From NCBI RefSeq assembly GCF_020360975.1, contig NW_025408685.1, forward strand, positions 806,001-870,000: a DNA stretch of 64,000 bases, read 5' to 3'. The DNA is from Hirsutella rhossiliensis. Its lineage: Eukaryota > Ascomycota > Sordariomycetes > Hypocreales > Ophiocordycipitaceae. The number at the start of each line of letters is the position of its first letter. Within the stretch, counting starts at the first letter, position 1. Made by a program: the position numbers and the translations under genes. The notes beneath the pieces are model-generated. The model searched no databases. It was not told the origin of the DNA and saw only the letters and a list, made by a program, of their open reading frames with translations. Shown piece after piece: positions 55,283 to 64,000 of this stretch.

Positions 55283-57723
55283 TTAACGGTCCATACTGAA
55301 GCGTTTTGTCGCCAATGCGAACTGTATCGTCGCACGCACCGCCCCAATATCAGGCTGCCACTTGTCGTCGTCTGACTCTGACCTGCCTCCTAGGAAGAAA
55401 GACAGGTCTCCCACCTTTCCGCGAGCATATCGCAGCATAATCTCTCGTTGTACCGTCCATCTTCTGCATCGAAAGAGGAAATGCTCCACCGTTTCTGCAG
55501 ACTGCCCACAAGTGCACTCATCCGATTCCACTGCCCCGATTTTGCGAAGGTAGCTATTCAGCCGTGATTTGCCAGTTCGAAACTGTACCAACACTTCGGA
55601 TTCCCTTCTCGTTAGCTCGTCGTACAACTTGCGGGTGTGCTTCCCCGGCAGTGCCTTATCGATGCGCTTTGAGTGCTTCCCAACCCCTTCTGGGATCTGA
55701 CTAACGCGAGTGTGTTCGTTGAGCAGCAGTCGTAACGTCGTTGCTCTTGCCTGAAACGTTGCTGGTTCAGCGATGCATTCATCTCGCGTCGCTCTTTTCG
55801 CTTGCATTTTGGCCAGTGGCCCAAGGGTGAACTCCTCATTCTTTGCAGGCACCCAACGAAGTTTGACTCTGCAGCCTCTTTTCGCAAGATACTCAACAGA
55901 TCCGTATATCGCCCGTATCGTGCACTGACCAGACTGCTGCCGCGGTCGCCCGATGACTTGCAGGACAGCGCGGTTGCTTGTCACAACTGTGAGCTCTCGG
56001 TCATGAAGACCTAGAGGCACACACCTCAGGGCCATGGCGATTGCCTCGAGTCCTGCTGTGTAGACATTCTGCTCATCACTGGAGCCAAGGGTGACGGAGT
56101 AGCTTGCCAGCACCTCGTCTGCGTTGTCACGGGAAGCATCCCGAACGACGCCTCCCAACCCGACCTTGCCTTTCCTTTGCGAGCTGGACGTCGCGATAGT
56201 GATGTCCTCCGGGTCATCCGACTTCAGCACCTCCGCTCGTTCTGCCTCGTACGTTGCCTGCACTCGTTCGTCCCACGGCGCCAGTGCGAACTCATGGATG
56301 ACTTCCAGGCGTTTGGTATCTAGTCTTCCCATCGCCGAGGCGAGCTTCTGCATTGGCGACGCATACCTCCTGTTCAGCTTGAGCCTCAACGATGTCAGAG
56401 GATGCGTCTTCGGGAGCGTCCGCATCCTTATCCAGAATTTCGCTGCCGCTTGAGCATGCCGTTCTCGGAACGATTGCACGCCGGCCTCGGCCTCGGCCAC
56501 TGCCGTTGCCACTGTGCGAAAGCCTCCCGTGACAGCCTGGGCTCCGATTCGCTGGGCCCTGCCAATCCACGCCGCTTCTTTCACCCCGCACGCGTGCGAC
56601 CACACGTTTGAGGCATAGTCCATGGCTGGCGCCACCGTCGCTACGAACAGTTGCCTCGCCATCCGTGGCGAGGCCATCTTCAGTCGTTTCAAGCACATGG
56701 CCGCGGCCAGCCCCTTGGCGGCTGCTCTGGCGATGTGCTCTTTGAAGCGAAGCGCTTTGTCCATGATGACTCCCAACAGCTTCACGTTGCTCTTCGGCTT
56801 GACATCGTTTCCTTTGACGATGAGAGGCAGGTCGCTGTCGCGCTCCGCGATGCGTGTGAAGTGGATGACGGATGTCTTCTCTGCTTCAAATGTGGCGCCG
56901 CTGCGCTTCTCCCAATCAAGCGCCTCATCAATAATCGATTGAATACCATCTCTGTTTGACTCTGCCGTTGGCCCCGTGACCCAGGCAGAGTAATCGTCCA
57001 CGAAGGCGATGGAGCCGCCATTGTTACTGATCCGTCTTTGCACCAGGTCTGCGTTGAAGAAAAAAAGCCACTGGCGACAGAGGATCCTGGGTAGGCCGGC
57101 CTGCGGCAGGGTTTGTTGCTCGGATGTGTGCCGTTGACAACCACCGACGCGGTCCGTCCCGAGCAGAATGCGTCTATCCACTTGACCAGACGACTCGGGA
57201 TGCCTCGGGCTTTCATCCTTTCGAGCATTCGCTCTTTGCACACTCCGTTGTATGCGCCTTTGACGTCAAAGCTGATGAGGCTGAGCACTCTGCCCGTTCT
57301 CCAGGCCTTGTAGATCCGCTCCTGCAGAAGCACAAGTGCTTGATCTGCGGACCTGCGCTTCCGTGCACCAAAGTGGTTCGCGGGCAAAAGCCCTTGAGCC
57401 TCTACTGCAGAGCTGATACGTTCCGCAACGACTGCTTCCAGGATTTTGCCAAGCGTTGACAAGAGAGAAATCGGTCGCCACGCCTTGGCCAAGGTGTAAT
57501 CCCCTTTATCTGGTTTCCTCGGGGGAATGATCTTAGCCGTTCGCCATTGATGAGGCACGACGCCCTCTCGGAGCGATGAGCTGAAGAGCGTCCACACCCG
57601 GTGCTTGACCACGTGCCAGAGCTTCTTCCACACGATCGCAGGAAGGCCATCCTCACCAGGCGCTTTCCAGGGCTTCGCCGCCATCACCTTCTCCTCAATC
57701 TCTTGCAAGGTGAGGTCTGGCAT
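55283..57723 (-). pseudogene. LINE ORF2 fragment (reverse transcriptase and RNase H), frameshifted
   Basis: Two frames overlap near 57090: 56782-57723 (APGEDGLPAIVWKKL, RPISLLSTLGKILEAVVAER, SLISFDVKGAYNGV = RT motif A) and 55283-57241 (active site FVDDYSAW instead of YADD, then KLLGVIMDKAL, and an RNase-H-like region). The region between has lost part of the GLPQG motif. C terminus CTCGQSAETVEHFLFRC resembles the zinc cluster of LINE ORF2 proteins. Endonuclease and ORF1 are absent upstream, so the copy is 5'-truncated. The protein differs clearly from LINE 1 and 2 and represents a second LINE lineage. Confidence 0.85.
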
Positions 57724-57999
57724 GGCTTAGAAATCCTACTCCTTCCCGGGAAGCCACCCGGCCGGCCGTAGCTATGCCTTAACGACCCCGTCAGTCTGTT
57801 GCCCCTACTGGAGACCTTCCCACAGGAGTACCTCGACCCTGCCGTGATCGACTTTTAGGCCCCCCTACTCGTGGCCGCCCCCAAAAAGTGGGTGAGCCAA
57901 AGCGAATCCCAATAAAGTGGGGGCGGGCACGAGTAGTAGAATCAATTGTATGTAGAAATTGGCTATGGAGGCTTTTTTTGTCAACTTTACGCGCGCCTT

Positions 58000-58046
58000 C
58001 GATGTACCTACGATGTACCTACGATGTACCTACGATGTACCTACAT
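58000..58046. repeat. 11-bp tandem repeat (CGATGTACCTA)
   Basis: Four copies of an 11-bp unit, just before the large 20-bp minisatellite. Confidence 0.9.
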
Positions 58047-58109
58047 ACCGTGGGTCCGCCAGGATACAGCGCCAAACAGCGACATAAGGCGCCACACAGG
58101 TCACCACGC

Positions 58110-58960
58110 CCCGGGCCCTAGGACGCCACGCAGGGCCATACAGCGCCACCACACAGACACTGCCACGCAGCGACAGACAGCGACAGACAGCGCCGTACAG
58201 CGACAGACAGCGCCATACAGCGACAGACAGCGCCATACAGCGACAGACAGCGCCATACAGCGCCACCACACAGACACTGCCACGCAGCGACAGACAGCGA
58301 CAGACAGCGCCATACAGCGCCATACAGCGACAGACAGCGCCATACAGCGACAGACAGCGCCATACAGCGACAGACAGCGCCATACAGCGACAGACAGCGC
58401 CATACAGCGACAGACAGCGCCATACAGCGACAGACAGCGCCATACAGCGACAGACAGCGCCATACAGCGACAGACAGCGCCATACAGCGACAGACAGCGC
58501 CATACAGCGACAGACAGCGCCATACAGCGACAGACAGCGCCATACAGCGACAAACAGCGCCATACAGCGACAGACAGCGCCATACAGCGACAGACAGCGC
58601 CATACAGCGACAGACAGCGCCATACAGCGACAGACAGCGCCATACAGCGACAGACAGCGCCATACAGCGACAGACAGCGCCATACAGCGCCACCACACAG
58701 ACACTGCCACGCAGCGACAGACAGCGACAGACAGCGCCATACAGCGACAGACAGCGCCATACAGCGACAAACAGCGCCATACAGCGACAAACAGCGCCAT
58801 ACAGCGACAAACAGCGCCATACAGCGACAGACAGCGCCATACGGCGCCATACGGCGCCACACAGCCACGCCCTGGGCCCTAGGACGCCACGCAGGGCCAT
58901 ACAGCGACAGACAGCGACAGACAGTGATATACGACGCCACAAAGAGCCATGCAGCAACAG
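58110..58960. repeat. 20-bp minisatellite (CAGCGACAGACAGCGCCATA)
   Basis: About 35-40 copies of a 20-bp unit. A longer variant containing CACCACACAGACACTGCCAC occurs three times (58144, 58261, 58689), and a block GGGCCCTAGGACGCCACGCA occurs at both edges (58115 and 58875), so the array has higher-order structure. Frames on both strands are open across it because 20 is not divisible by 3 and the unit lacks stops; the 270-350-codon ORFs are artefacts. Confidence 0.92.
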
Positions 58961-59507
58961 ACAGGACCATCCAGGGCATGGGGGCAGAGCACTGGCGATG
59001 ATGGCCGGCAACCAAACTTTTCAGTGATATACTTGCGTGACGTTATCTCGGGATGATGTATGCAAGTGCTGGTCTGGATACCCAATTATTACTTATTGTA
59101 GCCACGGACTCAAAAAAGGAAAAAAGGCATCAAAAGACTCCATTGCGCTTCCTCACCAGATCCCATGGTCGTCCTAATATACTACCAAGAAGACTGTCTA
59201 TCTATGCGGTACCGAGATATATTTTCCCCAGGCTGTGGGGGCAAGGAAGCTAAGGGCCCGGCAAGTGAGGCATCTGCATGAGCCTGGATCACAGAGAACG
59301 CAGGGAAGAAGGCAAGAAAGAAAACACGCAATCTGTTGGTAGGTCTTCTTTGCATGCAAAGATGGGGTTAACCGGTGTTGTTGTATTCGTCTTGTCTTCT
59401 AGCTAGCTAGGGAGGCAAGGCCATAATGATAGCTCTATGGCCTCTCCACCTACACACGTGACTGACGTCACGTGAGCTACGAGAAGGCTAGCTATGGGGA
59501 TGGATAC
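58961..59507. other. Non-coding, nothing recognised
   Basis: No gene or repeat recognised between the minisatellite and the LTR. Confidence 0.45.
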
Positions 59508-59797
59508 TGTCAGAGGGAGCAGACTGACGGTCTAATCCGCACACGTATAAACTCCGGTGAAAGAGGCAGGCTAGACACAGGGACTTAAGTCAGGTATCGA
59601 TACAGTAGAGGAACATTGCCCTAATCGGGGATACACGGGAATTGGCCCCGATTCAGGCCCTCCACGGGTCCCAGATAGGTATCTATTCGTATAAATACAC
59701 CTTCAATGTCGCACAGATAGATAGAAAACATGCATCATCGTTTGGACTTAATTGTGCCTGCCCTTATCCTTCCGCCCGCGCTCTCAGCTTGCTGGGA
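59508..59797 (+). mobile_element. LTR, family 1
   Basis: Starts TGTCAGAGGG after GATAC, and matches 1654-1942 with scattered differences up to CAGCTTGCTG. No direct duplication follows; instead the right flank reads GTATCC, the inverse of the left GGATAC, so one end may have been rearranged. Confidence 0.75.
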
Positions 59798-60271
59798 GTA
59801 TCCTTCGAGAGCGGGCGAACGCCCGGGAAAGACCCCCGGCAACTTAATATTAAGCTCCTGGCCCGTGTCGGCCGCACCGCCAGGCCCAGGCCCGGGTGAA
59901 GGAGTTGTGCCAACCCAACCCGAAAAATAGACCACATTGGCTTAAAGGGCACAGGGAGCTTGTGTTGGCACAACCCTTGGCGTCCACATTGGCCGGTGTA
60001 CTAATGACCGCGGAGAAATTTCGACTCGGTGCGACGGAAAAACAAACCCCGCACCGACATCCCTGCTTTGCTCCTGCATCACATGATCGCAAAAATGTCG
60101 GGCAGCAGCAGCCCAGCGCCTGACACCTGGCCTAATCAAAAACGACGCAACACCAACGTCAAGTGGTGTTTCAAGCAAATATCTTCAAGCCTGTAAGTTA
60201 CCCGCAAACACCGCTTTTCCATTCCATGCTTACGCTGGCCTCAGGCCCTCTACGTCTCTGATCTTTCCGCA
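59798..60271. other. GC-rich 5' region, possible first exon
   Basis: Contains an ATG at 60095 opening 32 codons that end at a strong donor (CT|GTAAGT, 60193). The nearest good acceptor (TCAG, 60244) is out of frame with the next exon; an in-phase acceptor would be a poor GAG at 60276. Left unassigned. Confidence 0.4.
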
Positions 60272-60813
60272 ATGAGTTCCACGGCTGCAGAAGATGAACG
60301 GGTCTATCAGGAAGATCTCAACGACGACGAACGAATAATCGCAGAGAGGTTATATCATTGGGTGGACGCAAACCCAGCTGCACAATGGAAGCAGTTAGAC
60401 AGAGTTCCAGGGGTGGAGCAATGTTCGGAACTAAGTGATCTGGCTAGAACGCACTTGCCGAAGGTTCGATTATCCTGCCCTCATTAAGAGAGGCGCCAAA
60501 CTGATGCTTGCAGAACATCAAAAATGCTGCAATATTTAGAACACAGACTGGATACAAACTTCGGGAGACAGGAGAACTTATTCCCATTTACGAAAGTAAG
60601 GGGTGCAGTATAAAAAAGGCAATTGATATACGGGCCCAACCACTTTACTACACGGGCGCTCCTTACACGGGCTGTATGGACGACCGGCCAGCCCCACCAA
60701 CACGGCCCGTCAGCCCACCAAAGGCGGTGAGACCACCACAACACACGCATTCGCTCACTAAGATGACATCTTCTACCGCTAATCTGATAACCTTGTCATC
60801 ACTACTTCAATGA
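60272..60813 (+). CDS. Hypothetical protein, two exons
   Basis: Exon 60272-60463, intron 60464-60513 (50 nt, AAG|GTTCGA donor, CTGAT branch-like, TTGCAG acceptor), exon 60514-60813; phase is kept, giving 163 aa. N-terminal half is acidic and helical (EDLNDDERIIAERLYHWVD). The middle reads FRTQTGYKLRETGELIPIYE, and the end is Pro-rich and may be read-through. No known domain. An upstream exon at 60095 may belong to it. It converges on the MULE transposase; whether it is part of that element is unknown. Confidence 0.45.
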
Positions 60814-61264
60814 ATTAATACGATGCGGCCGTCCGGCTCTTTAACGCTATCTAAAGGTACTCTAAGAATCGGTCCAGAATTCGAGAAGAAATTATGCAAC
60901 AGACATCGACATATGTGCACAGTCAGAACCTACCGTTAGTCCGTTACAGGCGCGAGGATGGCCAGCTTTCCAACGTACCCTGCGAAGATGCCATGGATCT
61001 AGTCACCCTCTCGCTCGTCCGAACAATAACACACTCACTGATGCCTGTCTCGCTGCGCGGGTTCGGTGCAGTCGAGTTCGCCGAGGCAGCGGGCGGCTTA
61101 CGGGAACCCGAACGACCAGTCGAGCTTGGTCGCGGCGCTTGCCTCTCGTCATCACTTATGAGCTCCCACCGACCGTTGCCTCCGTACGCTCGGCCGACTT
61201 CTGCGCCCAGTAGCCCGAGCGCCTGTCGTCTTGCCCGGCCTGAGGATGGCCGTCTTCTTGCCCG
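60814..61264. other. Spacer before the MULE, no supported gene
   Basis: Expected position of one MULE terminal inverted repeat, but none was paired by eye with the right side at 63847-64000; the other end may lie outside the window. Confidence 0.4.
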
Positions 61265-63846
61265 TCACTGTCTGACTCTTTCGGCGTCGGCTACCCGCTC
61301 GATTAACCACCATACTCGTAGGGACAGGCTGTACCGTATTCTTCGGTCGTCCACGAAGGCTCGTTGCGATCCTGGGATCCAGGATTCGGCGGTAAGGGTC
61401 CCGTGAAGAAGGCTCCGTAGATGCCACCGTGGGTGGACATCCCACCTCCTTAGGAACTCACCTGCTTCCAATTTGCAGTAGATCGTATGGCGGCAAGGGA
61501 TCCCCAGTTGCCAGGATACGGAACAGTTCTCGCCGCAGTCTCCGATTGGTTCTGGCCAAGGGCGAGACCTGCTTGGTATCGCTTTCAAGGCGTAGCGGTG
61601 TTCCCTGGCTATGAGATTAAGCCCTGTTGCAGATGCAGTCATGCGGAGCTCGCCCAGGTACTCAGAACCAGGGCTAGAGTAGGTACGCGTGGTTAAAACT
61701 TCATCTTGTGCACAATTGTCGATAAAATCTCGTTCCTGATCACCCAACATGCCCTCTATCGCCTCGATGAGCCCAAATAGATGGTTCATTCCATTGAGCA
61801 GATAGCTCTTGACGTTGTTGTTGCTTGCCTCCGTGCCAGACGTGACGCGAATACCGAAGTTACGATGCTTTTGATGAAGCACTGAGACCATTGCGGGCTC
61901 AGGGCAAGTAGGTATTGTAAAGGTAGATCAGAATGGCCTCCTGGTCATCGAACTCGTCGCATAAGCGCACCCAAACCTTCTCGTAGTCTTCCTTTGTCTC
62001 TGCGAAAACCACGAGCTTCCACATTTCAAGGACACCACGGTAGTTGTGGGGTACGGTCGTGGAGACGTTGCTCCGAGACAGCGGCTCGTCTTGTCTCCCG
62101 CCGCAAGGACCGCCTCCTTGTCGCGCGAATTTAACGTTGCCTGCGATTGCTCAGTATTAGAGCCACCGTCGCTGTCTTCCTTGGCGTGCTTCCACTTGCG
62201 CTTGGCGTTAAGTAGTACGTTCGAGTTGATATGGAAGATACAAAGCTGTTGTTGAGCGTCTGGAAACTGATCTTCCAGTGCCGCCTTCATCTGTTGGTCG
62301 AAGTCCGTGATCACAACGTTGGGTAGTTGAATTCCATGCCTCTCAACCAACTGCCTAATCCCTTCAGCGAGGAATTGGAAGCCTTCACGCCTTTCGTTAT
62401 CGATCAAGCCGAAAGCAGCGTTGTAGACCGACTTGAGGCAAGTTTGACCCGTCGCCTGGAAGAGCGGGAGCTTGAAGCGATTTGTGTTGTAAGTGTTGTC
62501 GAAGCTTATCACCTCCGGGAAGCGTTTCCACATACGGATACAGTATGGAAAGGTCCATACCAACCCAACAAGGCGGTCAGGTTCGGTCTCTGACCACTTG
62601 GCGATATAGGGGATGCCCCTCTCGTCGAAAAGCTTGATTAACGCGGCTGTGGGGCTCATTCCGCCAAGATTCTCGCGGCGCAGAAGCGCCCTGGCGTTAT
62701 ATATGTCCCTTCTCATATAGACGGTTCCTGGGTGGCTGTCCCGAACAAGTCCCCCTACATCACGTGCCCGGATGCCAACTCGCCGGCTTGTTGTTTCGAT
62801 TGTTGCCTTGACAGGGTTTGTAAGTCTTCGGTGAACTGGGTGCGCGGAGAGGCTAATACTCCGTTCGTGGTTATGTTGGCCGTGCTCAGGGTCGGGAAAT
62901 GCTCGTAGCGTCCACATATAGCTGTTCTCTGCCAAGCCTTCCGCGATCACCTTCCACTTGCAGCCGGACTTGCGTGACCGCCTCTGGCGAAGCCCAGTCC
63001 CCTCAGACGGGCGTGGCTGACCGTACCGATCGCACTCCAATACGTATCGCGTCTTTCTGGCTCGACTCCCAGTTCCATTTCGCCTGACAACGCCAAACCC
63101 GTTCGTTTTTGCGAATGCGTTCACCTCGGCGTGAAGGGCCTCGATCGATGGAGCTGCAGTACCGGGGATTTGTGGATTGGGAATAGGTTCAACGTCGCTA
63201 TAATCCCCACACTCGGCGTCGGAGAAGCCGTTCCACTCTTCGTACTCCTGTCCATCTTGGCTCAACGATGATACTAGTGGAGTGGGCGACGCAATACGGC
63301 CGTGGCAATCGTCTCCACGTTCCCAAATAGCTTGCCGTGGGCGGACGCTTCTCGACACTTGGCCAACTCGCGAGCCAATAAGGAATCTGTCTCCGCCAGC
63401 TCCCAGGCCAAGGTCAAGGCAGGCTGGAAGCGGGCCACAACCTGCTTGCGGGCATCGACTTCCTCCACCCTCAAGAGGCAGCGTAGACGCTGTCTCTCGA
63501 GTTTGTCTGCATCAGGAATTCCTGTGGTGAACAACCGCCGAGCCCCACCTCCTCGGAAGCTATCATCCAAGAATATTTGTGACTGACGTAGTTTCCACCA
63601 GGGCTCGTCGACGCCACGAGAGCCGTGTGGTCTTGGCAGGCTAGTGAAGTAGCTTTCTGGCCATGTCGCGAAGAGATTGTATAACGCATCATCGTCGTTA
63701 AGGCCGTAATACGGTTCAGGATTGAAAGGAGGCTGAGCCCGAGCCCGTGATGCAAGTCTACGGCGCTTGCATGGAGGCAAGCCCGGAAGGGATCTACTAC
63801 AGCCGTCGCCGCTGTTGGCAGCAGTTGGGTCTTCGTGCAATGTCAT
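61265..63846 (-). pseudogene. Mutator-like (MULE, Hop-like) transposase, two frameshifts
   Basis: Three overlapping frames: 63274-63846 (N-terminal region), 61928-63358 (FAR1/WRKY-GCM1-like DNA-binding region and MULE core) and 61265-61891 (C terminus). Zinc-ribbon-like part RKSGCKWKVIAEG...HNHERS; catalytic region with Asp in VISFDNTYNTNRFKLPLF and in NVVITDFDQQMKAAL, followed by LCIFHINSNV, matching the MULE domain. C-terminal SWIM finger CSVSWQLGIPCRHTI. Fungal Hop elements have this order. The frame changes near 63300 and near 61900, the latter close to a TGA within NTYLP. Total length would be about 850 aa, normal for the family. Confidence 0.85.
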
Positions 63847-64000
63847 GCCGGTTGGTGCTTAACCGAATGATTGCTCAGACGGAAAGTTGGTTGTGGGAGA
63901 GTTAGTTGTCACTACAGAACTGGCAGCTGGGATGTCACCCCCCCTTCTGCCAGGTGGTGGGGCTACAGACCCTGCCACGTGCAAGGACCAGGCGGCAGAA

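Noticed and set aside
57946..59015. Long ORFs (270-350 codons) on both strands
   Set aside because: They run entirely through the 20-bp minisatellite, whose unit has no stop in most frames; the peptides are simple repeats.
59508..59797. Target duplication for this LTR
   Set aside because: Left flank GGATAC and right flank GTATCC are inverse, not direct, so they are not a duplication.
9312..64000. Calling the whole downstream region a Starship
   Set aside because: Only the captain-family gene supports it; no boundary repeats, no other typical Starship genes and no right edge were found.

Overview
Eukaryotic, almost certainly a filamentous ascomycete (Pezizomycotina): introns are 46-94 nt with GT/AG ends and CTAAY-type branch sites, one gene encodes a fungal DUF3435 protein, and the transposons are types known from fungi (Tad-like LINEs, Hop-like MULE, pogo/Fot, copia, hAT, Helitron). 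The species cannot be read from the sequence. No rRNA, tRNA or CRISPR array was recognised. The window is a repeat-rich accessory region with few single-copy genes.

Layout. 1-2.2 kb: a 13-bp minisatellite and a mosaic of inverted repeats holding a solo LTR. 2.4-3.2 kb: a 5'-truncated LINE. 4.1-8.9 kb: a chromodomain gene, a Q-rich gene and a divergent basic/acidic gene. 9.3-17.7 kb: a five-exon DUF3435 (tyrosine-recombinase-like, Starship-captain family) gene whose first exon is split by a 6.1-kb copia element with identical LTRs. 18-21 kb: an array of TTACTRG motifs, an 18-bp microsatellite and a decayed chromodomain gene. 23.6-41.6 kb: an 18-kb composite bounded by hAT-type TIRs and a perfect 8-bp target duplication; inside are two full-length but frameshifted LINEs in tandem at the same target site and a degenerate Helitron. 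42.4-45.3 kb: a small acidic ORF, a multi-pass membrane protein, a small secreted Cys protein and a broken hypothetical gene.

45.6-53.7 kb is the least explained part. Three gene units share about 600 bp of 5' non-coding DNA carrying at least six hairpins in constant order, several with different but compensating stems, followed by a TATA box. Two units carry paralogous Cys-rich proteins of about 170-195 aa; the third carries an unrelated, broken ORF. The last two units also share a two-hairpin 3' module. A pogo-type foldback element separates units A and B, and two solo LTRs have landed in hairpin arms of unit C.

53.8-64 kb: an HTH protein split by a 620-bp hAT MITE, a decayed LINE reverse transcriptase, 11-bp and 20-bp minisatellites, another LTR, a small spliced gene of unknown function and a frameshifted MULE transposase. 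Spliced host genes (DUF3435, membrane protein, Q-rich protein) read without frame errors while nearly all transposon ORFs carry indels, so the breaks look biological rather than sequencing error.
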